From Firmicutes bacterium HGW-Firmicutes-9 (GTDB lineage: Bacteria; Bacillota; Clostridia; Christensenellales; CAG-138), in assembly GCA_002841395.1 (NCBI GenBank), contig PGZM01000001.1, forward strand, positions 234,089 to 298,088: a stretch of 64,000 bases of DNA, written 5' to 3'. The notes under the pieces are model-generated. The model had not been told where the DNA came from. It searched no databases and worked only from the letters and a program-made list of their open reading frames with translations. Every line of letters starts with the position of its first letter. The first letter of the stretch is position 1. Below, one piece after another: positions 33,946 through 42,934 of the stretch. The position numbers were made by a program, and so were the translations under genes.

Positions 33946-35148
33946 TCAGCAGGATTTTAGAACAACTGCGGTTCCCATTCCGCCGCCGATGCAGAGCGAA
34001 GCAAGACCGATCTCTTCTTTTGCCGCGATCATGCCCGCAAGCAGCGTCACGATGATGCGTGCGCCGGACGCGCCGACCGGATGGCCGAGCGCGATAGCCC
34101 CGCCGTTGGGGTTGGTGCGCGCGAGAAGTGTTTCCGCTGCGACGCCGTGCTCCTCGCTCAGCAGTTTGATCACACCCAGTGACTGCGCCGCAAACGCCTC
34201 GTTGAGCTCGATGCGCTGCATATCCGCCAGCTTGAGATCAGCCATCTTCAGCGCCGCGCGAATGGCGGGAACGGGCCCGAGACCCATGACGGAGGGCTCC
34301 ACACCGCCTTGTCCCCAGGCCACGATTTCCGCCAGCGGCGTCAGGGAATAATCCTTCAGCGCCTGTTCCGATACGATCATCAGGAATGCTGCGCCGTCGT
34401 TGATGCCGGAGGCATTGCCCGCGGTGACGGTGCCGTCTTTTACAAACGCGGGTTTGAGGGACGCAAGCTTTTCCAAACTCGTTTTACGGTTGGGGTATTC
34501 GTCTGTGTCAAACACAGTCTCTTCCTTGCGGTTTTTCACGATGATCGGGGTAATCTCCGCGCGAAAAACGCCTTCGTCCACCGCACGAATCGCTTTTTGC
34601 TGGGATGCAATCGCGAAAGCATCCTGCTCCTCGCGCGTGATGCCGTATTTGCGGGCGATGTTTTCGGCGGTGATGCCCATATGGCTTCCGTCAAACGCGT
34701 CGGTGAGCGCGTCGAACACCATGTGGTCGACGATCTCCTTGTTGCCCATGCGAAGGCCCTGACGCGCGCCGGGGATGAGATAGGGAGCAAGGCTCATACT
34801 CTCTGTGCCGCCCGCGAGGTAGACGTTGCCCATGCCGGAGGCGACGCTCGCCGCCGCGGACATGACCGCCTTCATGCCGGAGCCGCACGCCATCGAGATC
34901 CCCCAGGCGGGAACTTCCACCGGAACACCCGCATGAATGGCAACCTGCCGTGCGACGCCCTGTCCGCAGCCCGCGGGCAGGATGTTGCCGACGATCACTT
35001 CGTCCAGCCGATCGGCAGGAACTCCGGTCAGAGCGAGAATGTCTTTTGCAACCGCGGCTCCGATTTGCGCCGCGGGAACGGTGGAGAGACCTCCGTTGAA
35101 CGAACCGATTGCGCTGCGTTTTGCCGCCGCGATATATACTTTTTCCAT
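33946..35148 (-). CDS. Thiolase (acetyl-CoA C-acyltransferase)
   Basis: 400 residues. The acylated Cys88 in SMACGSGM, the His in NPNGGAIALGHPVGASG, and the second catalytic Cys in LCIGGGMGTA are all intact, as are the N-terminal AKRSAIGSFNG and the adenine loop. It condenses two acetyl-CoA or cleaves a 3-ketoacyl-CoA in the cytoplasm. ATG at 35148 follows AGGAGA. Divergent from a TetR regulator with a shared 120-bp promoter region. Homologues near a CoA transferase and ketoreductase suggest beta-keto acid degradation or short-chain ketoacid metabolism. Confidence 0.92.
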   Translation of the reverse strand: MEKVYIAAAKRSAIGSFNGGLSTVPAAQIGAAVAKDILALTGVPADRLDEVIVGNILPAGCGQGVARQVAIHAGVPVEVPAWGISMACGSGMKAVMSAAASVASGMGNVYLAGGTESMSLAPYLIPGARQGLRMGNKEIVDHMVFDALTDAFDGSHMGITAENIARKYGITREEQDAFAIASQQKAIRAVDEGVFRAEITPIIVKNRKEETVFDTDEYPNRKTSLEKLASLKPAFVKDGTVTAGNASGINDGAAFLMIVSEQALKDYSLTPLAEIVAWGQGGVEPSVMGLGPVPAIRAALKMADLKLADMQRIELNEAFAAQSLGVIKLLSEEHGVAAETLLARTNPNGGAIALGHPVGASGARIIVTLLAGMIAAKEEIGLASLCIGGGMGTAVVLKSC

Positions 35149-35268
35149 CAAAATCTCCTATTCCGGCCCGGTTTTGGGGCAAACGTGAAATTACGCTTGA
35201 CTTGTAACCGATACCTGTGTTCTGATTATTAGCGTTAAAACCATGTAAAATCCAGATGGAGGCTACCA

Positions 35269-35889
35269 ATGCCGAATCCAACATTCAACAACCTCTCGGA
35301 GGATAAGAAAGAGCGCATCTTAAATGCTGCGATCAAAGAGTTCCGCGTGCGCAATGTGCGCGAAGGCAATCTTTCCAACATCGTCAAGGACGCAAAGATT
35401 GCCCGCGGGAGTATTTATCAGTATTTCCCCTCCAAAGAGGACCTGTATATCTACATCTTCGATACGCTCCGTGCCCAGCGCGCGGAATATGTTTTCCCTG
35501 CCTACGAGCTCTACAAAAAAGCGCCGTTTCTCGAATTCTTTCAGGCGTTTTACCTGCGGGATGCCGAGTTTTTATTGATGCACCCGGATCACATCGATCT
35601 TGGCCAGCAGCTCTACGGCTGCTCGCACCCGGTTTCGCAGGGGCTCATCCGGCAGCAGCAGAATCGCTATCGCGATATGTTTCTCATCGGAATCGAGTTT
35701 GACAAGCAGCGCGGGTTGATCGACCACAATGTGGAATCCGCGATTCTCGCCGATCTATGCGTGCACTTTGTGACGGACATCTTTATCTTTCAGAGCGTCT
35801 ACTCACAGCTCACCATGCAAAACATCCGGCTACACTGCCAGCAGACGCTCTTCCTGCTCGAAAACGGCACGAAGCCTCGCCAAGCGTAA
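35269..35889 (+). CDS. TetR-family transcriptional regulator
   Basis: 206 residues with the helix-turn-helix ERILNAAIKEF ... NIVKDAKIARGSIYQYFPSK at the N-terminus; the ligand domain is not conserved enough to name. ATG 35269 follows GGAGGC. Divergent from the thiolase gene and convergent (4 bp apart) with the ketoreductase, so it is the likely repressor of one or both acyl gene units, sensing a fatty acid or acyl-CoA. Confidence 0.88.
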   Translation: MPNPTFNNLSEDKKERILNAAIKEFRVRNVREGNLSNIVKDAKIARGSIYQYFPSKEDLYIYIFDTLRAQRAEYVFPAYELYKKAPFLEFFQAFYLRDAEFLLMHPDHIDLGQQLYGCSHPVSQGLIRQQQNRYRDMFLIGIEFDKQRGLIDHNVESAILADLCVHFVTDIFIFQSVYSQLTMQNIRLHCQQTLFLLENGTKPRQA

Positions 35890-35893
35890 CGAA

Positions 35894-36619
35894 TTACAGA
35901 CGCATGCCACCGTTGACTTCCAGCACGTGGCCCGTGACATAGCTCGACTCTTCGCTCGCTAAAAACAGAGCCGCGTCCGCAATCTCCTCCGGCTGGCCGA
36001 GGCGACCGAGCATGGTCATCTTGGCAAACTTATCCAGCAGATCCTGCGGAACCGTTTTGAGAATATCTGTCATGCAATATCCCGGCGCGATTGCGTTACA
36101 ACGCACATTCGCGCCTTTTCTTGCGAATTCTTTTGCCCAGGTCTTCGTCATGCCGATTACGCCAGCTTTGGTTGCGGCATAGTTCGTCTGCCCGATGTTG
36201 CCGTAAACGCCGACGACAGAGGAGATGTTGATGATGGAGCCGTAGCCGGACTCCATCATGGCGGGGCCTACGATGCGTGTGAGATTAAACACGCCCTTGA
36301 GGTTGACGGAGATGACGGCATCCCACATCTCGTCGGTCATCTTCTGAATCAGCGCGTCGCGCGTGATGCCGGCGTTGTTGACGAGGATATCGATCTTGCC
36401 GTGCTTGGCGAGAATTTCGTTGGTTGCCGCGCTGCAGCTCTCCGCGTCCGTTACGTTCAGCGAGATAAACTGCACGCCCTCCTGCTCAAATGTGAGGGGG
36501 CGGAGATCCCCGGCGTAAACAATTGCGCCTTCCCGTGCAAACCGCTTTGCGCATTCCGCGCCGATGCCTGCCGCGCCGCCGGTAATGAGCGCAACCTTTC
36601 CTTCCAGTCGCTTAGCCAT
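35894..36619 (-). CDS. SDR-family 3-oxoacyl reductase (FabG-like)
   Basis: 241 residues. NAD(P) loop TGGAAGIG, NNAG, catalytic Ser in INISSVVG and YAATK, and the C-terminal VTGHVLEVNGGM are typical of FabG/PhaB-type ketoreductases. It would reduce a 3-oxoacyl thioester or oxidise a 3-hydroxyacyl group. The start at 36619 has GGAGG. Last gene of the minus-strand unit that begins with the KAS III-like gene. Confidence 0.85.
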   Translation of the reverse strand: MAKRLEGKVALITGGAAGIGAECAKRFAREGAIVYAGDLRPLTFEQEGVQFISLNVTDAESCSAATNEILAKHGKIDILVNNAGITRDALIQKMTDEMWDAVISVNLKGVFNLTRIVGPAMMESGYGSIINISSVVGVYGNIGQTNYAATKAGVIGMTKTWAKEFARKGANVRCNAIAPGYCMTDILKTVPQDLLDKFAKMTMLGRLGQPEEIADAALFLASEESSYVTGHVLEVNGGMRL

Positions 36620-36658
36620 GTTCAAGCCTCCATTTCAAATTCACGAAATTGTGTTTAG

Positions 36659-37474
36659 CTAGATTATTTGTACGTCCGTATCAGACGCGACAAATCCCAA
36701 AACAAGAGAGATAAACTCTGCCGGTTTTTCATACATCACAGCATGCCCTGCATCCAGAATCATGGCATGCGCTGCGTTTTGAATGCCCGCAACCAGTTCT
36801 TTTTGCTGATAGAGCGGGGTGACATAATCAAACTCCGAGGAGATCACGAGCGTTTCCGCTGTGATGTCTTTTAGTTGTTCGCGCACGTCGTGCCCTTCCG
36901 CCGAGCGAATGAGCCTGCTGAACGCGTCATAGATTTCGTCCGTAAACACCCGCTCAAACAACGCCTCGCGCGCGCTGGCCCAGGCGTAGTTTTTCACGTA
37001 AAACTGCGGCGAATACACGATCGGAATACAGGTTTTGAAGAACTGTCTGCCGTTTCGGCTGCTGCAGGCATATTCCCAGCTGTGCCCGATATCCCTAAGC
37101 CAATCGGACGTATTCGGCGTGGTGTTGGAGAGGATCAGCTTTCGCACGCTGTCCGGGTAGGCCGCAGCATAAGCCAACGCAACTTCTCCGCCGTAGGAGA
37201 TGCCGATGATGTCCCAGCGCGCAAGTCCGAGGTGGCGCATGAACGTATCGACCAGCGCGACCTGAATCTCCAGTGTGTATTCACGATCCATCTTCGCTGT
37301 GCGGCCTTGATCAAAGAAATCGAGCAGCAGAAGCCGGCACCGCTTGGAAAACGCCGGGATGAACTTATCCCACGAGGCGCAGCTCATAAAGATGCCGTTG
37401 AGCACCAGCAGCGGTTCGCCCGCGCCGTGATCTTCGTAATAGATCTCCTTGCCTTCAAACAAAAAGGTTGCCAT
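36659..37474 (-). CDS. Alpha/beta hydrolase (B)
   Basis: 271 residues. Oxyanion region LVLNGIFMS (HG replaced by NG), nucleophile Ser93 in GISYGG, acid in SSEFDYVTP, and base His in LDAGHAVMY. Unrelated in detail to hydrolase A. GGAGGC precedes ATG at 37474, 19 bp after the CoA transferase stop, so it is co-transcribed. A thioesterase or meta-cleavage-type C-C hydrolase role is possible but not shown. Confidence 0.8.
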   Translation of the reverse strand: MATFLFEGKEIYYEDHGAGEPLLVLNGIFMSCASWDKFIPAFSKRCRLLLLDFFDQGRTAKMDREYTLEIQVALVDTFMRHLGLARWDIIGISYGGEVALAYAAAYPDSVRKLILSNTTPNTSDWLRDIGHSWEYACSSRNGRQFFKTCIPIVYSPQFYVKNYAWASAREALFERVFTDEIYDAFSRLIRSAEGHDVREQLKDITAETLVISSEFDYVTPLYQQKELVAGIQNAAHAMILDAGHAVMYEKPAEFISLVLGFVASDTDVQII

Positions 37475-37493
37475 ATTTGCCTCCGATGCCGTG

Positions 37494-38819
37494 TTACGGC
37501 ATGTACATATATTCGCGCGCCTGTACGGAGAGTTCCGCGCGGAATTTCGGATGCGCGATGGAAATCAGCCGTCTTGCGCGTTCTTCAATCGTCAATCCGC
37601 GCAGCCGAACCGCGCCGTATTCCGTGACAACATAGTCCACGTCGTTGCGGCTGAGCGACACCGCGGCGCCGGGTTTGAGCAGCGGAACGATCTTGGAGAT
37701 TTCCTCGCGCTCGCCGGTATTCGGGTTTTTGACCATCGCGGTGGAGTAGAGCGCGATAAACGAGCGTCCGTTTTTCGAAATCTGCGCGCCGATGGCAGTA
37801 TCCGCCTGACCGCCCGTGCCCGAAAACTGGATGTGACCGAGGCTTTCGGAGCAACACTGTCCGGTTAAATCTACCTCAATAGAGGTATTGATCGACACCT
37901 GATTGTCGTTTTGCCCGATGATGTTGGGATCGTTTGCCCAGGAACCCGCTTTGATGCAGATCTGCGGGTTGTTGTGCATATACTCGTACAACTCCTGCGT
38001 GCCCATGCCAAAGCAGCAGACGGAGACGCCGGGGTAGAGGGTCTTTTTCCGGTTGGTCACGACACCTTTTTTCATCAGGCGCATGATGCCTGTGGTCATC
38101 ATCTCTGTATGTACTCCGAGGTCTTTTTTGTCCGAAAGAAACTCGCAGACAGCGTTCGGGATTCCGCCGATGCCGATTTGCAGGCAATCTCCGTCGTTGA
38201 CGAGCTCGGCGATATGGCGGCCGATCTCGCGATCCTTCTCGTTTGGCGTTACGTCGGGTATCGTGGGCAGGGAATAGTCGCTTTCGATGATGTAGTCCAC
38301 GTCTTCGTAGGGAACCAGATGATCGCCCGTCGTGTGCGGGATGTTCGGGCTCACTTCGAGGATCACGATATCCGCTGTTTTAACCATCTCCATTTCATAC
38401 ACGTTGGAGCAGGAGAGCATGACGCCCTCCTCGGTCGGCATGGAGGCCGAGCAGACGAAAATGTTGGTCTTCACCGCAGTGTTGCGCTTAAAGCCCGCCA
38501 GATGCAGGTGATTCGGAATAAACGAGATGCGGCCTGTATGCTGCAACGCGCGCAGCTGCCCAGAATAAAACCAGGAGTCGATGCGGAATGCGTTCTGATA
38601 GCGCAGAAAATCCGTGAGATATGGTGCCTGCACGGTGGCAAGGCTGCTGGTGATGGTCACATCGCGCACGCGGTCAGCGATGGTGTGCAGCTTCATGAGA
38701 AACTCATTTGGTTCTGCGCTCGCCATGCCGACGGTGATGACGTCGTTGCTCTTGACCATCTCGAGCGCTTGCTCGGCGGTGATACACTTTTCCGGATACT
38801 TGGTGCGGAAATCAAACAT
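37494..38819 (-). CDS. Acetyl-CoA hydrolase/transferase-family CoA transferase
   Basis: 441 residues of the Cat2/AbfT type (4-hydroxybutyrate or butyrate:acetate CoA-transferase). GIGGIPNAV forms the CoA oxyanion loop, Glu239 in GVHTEMM aligns with the thioester-forming Glu of these enzymes, and the C-terminal VVTEYGAVRLRGLTIEERA is a family hallmark. It moves CoA between acetyl-CoA and another short acid. Located between the KAS III-like gene and hydrolase B in one unit. Confidence 0.88.
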   Translation of the reverse strand: MFDFRTKYPEKCITAEQALEMVKSNDVITVGMASAEPNEFLMKLHTIADRVRDVTITSSLATVQAPYLTDFLRYQNAFRIDSWFYSGQLRALQHTGRISFIPNHLHLAGFKRNTAVKTNIFVCSASMPTEEGVMLSCSNVYEMEMVKTADIVILEVSPNIPHTTGDHLVPYEDVDYIIESDYSLPTIPDVTPNEKDREIGRHIAELVNDGDCLQIGIGGIPNAVCEFLSDKKDLGVHTEMMTTGIMRLMKKGVVTNRKKTLYPGVSVCCFGMGTQELYEYMHNNPQICIKAGSWANDPNIIGQNDNQVSINTSIEVDLTGQCCSESLGHIQFSGTGGQADTAIGAQISKNGRSFIALYSTAMVKNPNTGEREEISKIVPLLKPGAAVSLSRNDVDYVVTEYGAVRLRGLTIEERARRLISIAHPKFRAELSVQAREYMYMP

Positions 38820-38858
38820 GAACGGAGTTCCTTTCTCTTTCTGTCGGAGTGGATACGC

Positions 38859-39890
38859 TTATTTTGCCTGTCCCCAGCGGATGCAGGAGGAGGCCCAAAC
38901 ATAGCCGATTCCCGCCGCAATCATGGTCACAACTGTGCCGTCCTGAATCCTGCCCTGCTCCAAACCAAGCGCGAGCGAAAGAATCTGGTCGATCTGCCCG
39001 ATATGGCCGTATTCTTCCAGATAGACGGTTTGTTCCGGCGTCAATCCCAGCTCTGCAACCATTGCCTCGTGCTGGGAACGCTTGAAGTGCAGAATGGCAA
39101 GATAGCCGATGTCCGCTCTGGTCAGCCCGCCGGACTTGCGCAGGGATTCGTCGATGCAGCGATACCAGTTGGCTACGGAAACTTCGTTCAGGCGCGCTTT
39201 CATGTGCGCCGCGTCCATCAGTCGCAGAGAACGGTATCCTTCTTCGACGTTTTCCGGCGTAAACGGGCGGCAGATACCGCCAATCTCAACGCCCGCGTCC
39301 CGCGCGAGGCTGCCGTCGCCCATGATATGCGTGCCGAGCACGAGGTTGCGATCCATGCCTTTTCTGAGGATGAGCGCGCCCGCGCCTGCGCCGAGGTTAT
39401 ACATCATGGACATATCCTTGTCCGTGTAGTCCACAAAGTCGCCGTTACGATATCCGCCGACGATCATCACGCAGTTGATCTCTTCGTCCGCGGTCATCAT
39501 GTCCTTTGCAATCTTGATGGCGGAGCAGGTGGTGCAGCATCGGTTCTGTACATCAATGCCCCAGGCGTTGTCCGCGCCGATCTGTCCCTGCACATACAGC
39601 GCGGAGGTCGTGAGCGGATATTCCTTCCATTCTTCGCCGATGCAGAGGATCAGATCGATGCTCAGCGGATCGACGTTGCCGCGCGTGAGCGCGTCTTTCG
39701 CCGCGCGGACGGCCATCTCCTGCGTGCCGTCGTCCTCGCCCGGAATTCTCTTTTGCAGAATACCGAGTTTGTTCTTTACGGCATCCTCGCTCCAAACGCC
39801 TTTTGTCGCCTCTGAAATTTCCTGCGCCGTCATGACGCGCTGCGGCAAATAGAGACCATAGCTCCATACGCCAATACCTTGATCCGGCAT
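38859..39890 (-). CDS. 3-oxoacyl-ACP synthase III-like enzyme (KAS III/thiolase fold)
   Basis: 343 residues. The start is the ATG at 39890 with GGGGAG upstream. The nucleophile is probably Cys118 in NRCCTTCSA (Cys119 and Cys122 are close), and His268 in AILHFKRS matches the FabH His. The third residue, Asn in FabH GNTS, is His296 in YGHIGQ. It is diverged from housekeeping FabH and likely condenses an acyl-CoA with another thioester, or cleaves one, in the pathway of the neighbouring CoA transferase. First gene of the unit; promoter at 40018-40046. Confidence 0.8.
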   Translation of the reverse strand: MPDQGIGVWSYGLYLPQRVMTAQEISEATKGVWSEDAVKNKLGILQKRIPGEDDGTQEMAVRAAKDALTRGNVDPLSIDLILCIGEEWKEYPLTTSALYVQGQIGADNAWGIDVQNRCCTTCSAIKIAKDMMTADEEINCVMIVGGYRNGDFVDYTDKDMSMMYNLGAGAGALILRKGMDRNLVLGTHIMGDGSLARDAGVEIGGICRPFTPENVEEGYRSLRLMDAAHMKARLNEVSVANWYRCIDESLRKSGGLTRADIGYLAILHFKRSQHEAMVAELGLTPEQTVYLEEYGHIGQIDQILSLALGLEQGRIQDGTVVTMIAAGIGYVWASSCIRWGQAK

Positions 39891-39990
39891 ACGATGACTC
39901 CCCTTTCCAATGGAAACCAATTGGTTATTTGATTCAGTTGAATGATTGTTTCAAGCGTAATTTGATGGTGAAAAGACTTTGAAAAACGAA

Positions 39991-40010
39991 AAGTGACAAC
40001 CACGTCATTT
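39991..40010. promoter_or_regulatory. Imperfect operator dyad of the KAS III unit
   Basis: AAGTGAC and GTCATTT flank a six-base centre, directly downstream of the predicted minus-strand start of transcription. One mismatch. A TetR-type dimer is a possible ligand; the rest of 39891-40266 contains only the two divergent promoters. Confidence 0.4.
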
Positions 40011-40017
40011 CGGTGCC

Positions 40018-40046
40018 AGTATAGCAGACGCAAAAATGAATTTCAA
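40018..40046 (-). promoter_or_regulatory. Promoter of the KAS III/CoA transferase unit
   Basis: Minus strand TTGAAA (40046-40041), 17 bases, TGCTATACT giving an extended -10 TATACT (40023-40018). Confidence 0.65.
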
Positions 40047-40111
40047 TGCTGAATTTTAGATTTTTTTGTTTTTAGCGTGGATATTGGCTGTTTTAATCCT
40101 GAGAATCGCTA

Positions 40112-40141
40112 TTGACAACACTGCTATTTGCGGGTTATTAT
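40112..40141 (+). promoter_or_regulatory. Promoter of the Liv-type transporter operon
   Basis: TTGACA at 40112, 18-base spacer, TATTAT at 40136. Confidence 0.62.
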
Positions 40142-40266
40142 GCAAGTGAACCCGGAAAAACAGGCTTCAAATCACAGTTTCTTCTATCAATATTTACAAA
40201 ATTCGCTTCACAATGACATTGATGTCACAAATTGAAATTACAACCACCCAAAAGGAGTTGCAGTCT

Positions 40267-41142
40267 ATGGTCGAATTCTTCCAGCAAGTTGTCGGCGGCA
40301 TCGAAACCGGCAGCATGTATGCTCTTGCATCGATGGGGTTGGTGCTCATATTTCAGACGGCGAAGATCATCAACTTTTCGCAGGGCACGCTGGGCATGTT
40401 TATGGCCTATGTCTGCACCGGTCTGATTTTAGAGCTCCAAATGCCGATGTGGGCGGCCGTTCCCGCGGCGATGGGCATCGCGATGCTGCTCGGCGCCTTG
40501 ATCGATCACTTCTTAATGAACAGCAAACAAAACATCACAAACCTGAGCCGCGAGATGATCACGCTCGCGCTCATCATGATCTTCCAGGGCTTGGCGCCGA
40601 TGCTATTTGGCGCAAACGAGACCCCGTTTAGCAAGTTTATCTCCGCGTCCGCGCTGGATATCGGCGGCGTAAAGATTTTGCCGAACTCGCTGTTGATCAT
40701 CGGCATCACCTGCGCCATTATGGCAACGCTCTTCATCATTCTGGAGAAGACGACGCTGGGCGTCGCGGTGCGCGCAACGGCATCCAACCCGCAGACCGCG
40801 CGCCTGCAGGGCATTCCCGTCAAGCTCGTAACGCTCGGTTCCTGGGCGGTAGCAACCGCACTCGGTTGCCTCGCAGCGGTCATGGTAGCTCCCCTGAAAA
40901 ACGTCACCGTTTCCATGATGGACAGCATTCATCTCAACTCGTTCATTGCCGCGGTTCTTGGTGGTTTCTCCACCTTCTACGGGCCGGTGGTCGCCAGCTT
41001 CATTATCGGTATCGCAAACAATCTGCTGGGATACTATGTCTCGACAAAGTGGTCTCTCCCGATGCTGTATGCGCTGATTCTGTTGTTTATCGTGCTCCGC
41101 CCGAACGGCCTGTTTGGCAAAAAAATCGTCAAAAAGGTGTAA
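40267..41142 (+). CDS. livH: Branched-chain amino acid-type ABC permease LivH
   Basis: 291 residues, about eight spans. Family phrases: GGIETGSMYALASMGLVLIF, INFSQGTLGMFMAY, RATASNPQTARLQGI (the conserved cytoplasmic EAA-like region) and the LGGFSTFYGPVVASFIIG segment. ATG 40267 after AAAAGGAG is preferred over 40213. First gene of a complete livHMGFK set; the imported compound may be a branched-chain amino acid, an amide/urea or a small organic acid. Confidence 0.92.
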   Translation: MVEFFQQVVGGIETGSMYALASMGLVLIFQTAKIINFSQGTLGMFMAYVCTGLILELQMPMWAAVPAAMGIAMLLGALIDHFLMNSKQNITNLSREMITLALIMIFQGLAPMLFGANETPFSKFISASALDIGGVKILPNSLLIIGITCAIMATLFIILEKTTLGVAVRATASNPQTARLQGIPVKLVTLGSWAVATALGCLAAVMVAPLKNVTVSMMDSIHLNSFIAAVLGGFSTFYGPVVASFIIGIANNLLGYYVSTKWSLPMLYALILLFIVLRPNGLFGKKIVKKV

Positions 41143-41152
41143 GGAGAAACAC

Positions 41153-42142
41153 ATGCGCCTGATTCGTAACAAATATCTGCAATATCTGCTTGTCGGTGTG
41201 GCATTCTTGCTGCCGGTACTCCTGCGCGGCGTACCGACGGCGACCGTTACCCTAGCCGCGAGCATGGTCTATACCGCTATCGCAGGGCTTGGCATCAACG
41301 TTCTGCTCGGTTATTCAGGACAGATCTCGCTGGGACACGCGGCGTTTATGGGGCTTTCTGCCTATCTGAGCGCTTACTTAACCAAGCAGCTGGAACTTCC
41401 GTTCATACTCTCCGTGCTCATCGCGGTAGCTGCTCCCTTACTCATCGGTCTGATTCTAGGCGCCATCGCCGTCCGGCTTGAAGGGTTTTACCTTGCCATC
41501 GCGACACTCGGCTTCGGCGAAATCCTCCGCCAGCTGTTCATCGAGATGGATTGGTTCACCGGTGGATTCTCCGGCGCTTCTGCGACGTATCCAACGATCT
41601 TTGGTCAGACGCTTACAAAGAACGGCATGTATACGTTCATGGTCTGCCTGCTTGTAGTGCTGATGATGCTGGTGCATAACCTCGTGCATTCTTCGACCGG
41701 GCGCGCCATGATCGCCATGAAGAGCAGCCGCTCCGCCGCGATGGCGATGGGCGTCAACGTGTTTCAATACAAACTCATCAGCTTCGCCATCAGCTCCGTT
41801 TTTGCGGGACTTGCGGGTGTTTGCTATGTACACTTTTTCCGCCATGTGGATCCCACGGTCTGGACGGCGGGACTTTCCCTCAACCTCATTGCGCTCGTGG
41901 TCATCGGCGGCGCAGCAACCGTCGGCGGCGCGGTCGTCGGCGCGGTGGTCATGCACGGCTTGCCCGAATTGATGAAGGAAATGCCCATCATCGGCGAAAT
42001 TCCGGGCTTACCGCTGTTGATCGTCGGCATCCTGATGATCATCATCCTGATCTTCTACCCGCGCGGACTGATCTTCGTACCGCGGGGCATCATAGACTCC
42101 ATCAAAAAACGCTTTGGCAACGCCAAGAAAGGGGAGGTGTGA
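41153..42142 (+). CDS. livM: Branched-chain amino acid-type ABC permease LivM
   Basis: 329 residues: LGINVLLGYSGQISLGHAAF, LRLEGFYLAIATLGFGEILR-type segment (in VRLEGFYLAIATLGFGE), AMKSSRSAAMAMGVNVFQYK and GGAATVGGAVVGAVVMHGLPE are LivM landmarks. GGAGA precedes ATG 41153. Partner of LivH in the membrane. Confidence 0.92.
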   Translation: MRLIRNKYLQYLLVGVAFLLPVLLRGVPTATVTLAASMVYTAIAGLGINVLLGYSGQISLGHAAFMGLSAYLSAYLTKQLELPFILSVLIAVAAPLLIGLILGAIAVRLEGFYLAIATLGFGEILRQLFIEMDWFTGGFSGASATYPTIFGQTLTKNGMYTFMVCLLVVLMMLVHNLVHSSTGRAMIAMKSSRSAAMAMGVNVFQYKLISFAISSVFAGLAGVCYVHFFRHVDPTVWTAGLSLNLIALVVIGGAATVGGAVVGAVVMHGLPELMKEMPIIGEIPGLPLLIVGILMIIILIFYPRGLIFVPRGIIDSIKKRFGNAKKGEV

Positions 42143-42145
42143 TCT

Positions 42146-42934
42146 ATGTCCCAGGTATTATCGGTCAAAAACCTCTCCATCAGCTTTGGCGGTCTCCGCG
42201 CGGTGGACGACCTCTCGTTCAGCATTGATCGCCACGAAATCTACGGGCTTATCGGGCCGAACGGCGCGGGCAAAACCACGGTGTTCAACTGCATCACACA
42301 GTTCTACAAACCCGACACGGGTGAAATCCGCTTTACGGATCAAAAGGGCCGCGAGCACCTGCTCAACGGCATGCCACCGCATAAGATCATTGGTCTTGGA
42401 CTTGTTCGAACATTCCAAAATACCGAGATCATTCGCGAACTGCCCATCATCGACAACGTGCTATTGGGTGCGCACACCGAGTTTAAAGCGGGCGTGCTGG
42501 CGAATATGTTCGCCATGCCGTGGGCGAGAAAGCAGGAGCGAGAACTGCGCAAAAAGGCGATGGAAGCCCTCAAATACTGCGGGCTGGATCAAATCGCAAA
42601 CGAATATGCCGGCGCGCAGCCTTACGGCGTGCTCAAGCTTATCGAACTTGCGCGTACATTGATGTGCGAGCCGAGCCTGATCATTCTGGACGAACCGGCG
42701 GGCGGATTGAACGACGCGGAAACAGAACGATTAACCGAGCTCATCCGCGGCATCGCGCGGGATCATCACTGCGCAATTCTGCTGGTCGAGCACGATATGA
42801 AGCTCGTGATGGGGCTTTGCCACCGCATCTGCGCCATATCGTTCGGTAAGAAACTGGCGGAAGGCACTGCGGCGGAGATTCAGGAGAACGCGCTCGTGCA
42901 GGATGCATATCTGGGCAAGGAGGACGAAGCATGA
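42146..42934 (+). CDS. livG: Liv-type ABC ATPase LivG
   Basis: 262 residues. Walker A GPNGAGKTT, LVRTFQNTEI Q-loop, degenerate signature (YGVLKLIELAR instead of LSGGQ), Walker B LIILDEPAGGLN and the H-loop LLVEHDMKLVM. The long insertion with the ELPIIDNVLLGAH segment is typical of LivG. Starts 3 bp after livM. Confidence 0.93.
   Translation: MSQVLSVKNLSISFGGLRAVDDLSFSIDRHEIYGLIGPNGAGKTTVFNCITQFYKPDTGEIRFTDQKGREHLLNGMPPHKIIGLGLVRTFQNTEIIRELPIIDNVLLGAHTEFKAGVLANMFAMPWARKQERELRKKAMEALKYCGLDQIANEYAGAQPYGVLKLIELARTLMCEPSLIILDEPAGGLNDAETERLTELIRGIARDHHCAILLVEHDMKLVMGLCHRICAISFGKKLAEGTAAEIQENALVQDAYLGKEDEA

Noticed and set aside
37911..39815. A 634-codon open frame on the plus strand opposite the CoA transferase and KAS III-like genes
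   Set aside because: It crosses two well-supported minus-strand genes, is Arg/His/Asp-rich as expected for an antisense shadow in this GC range, and shows no family motif.
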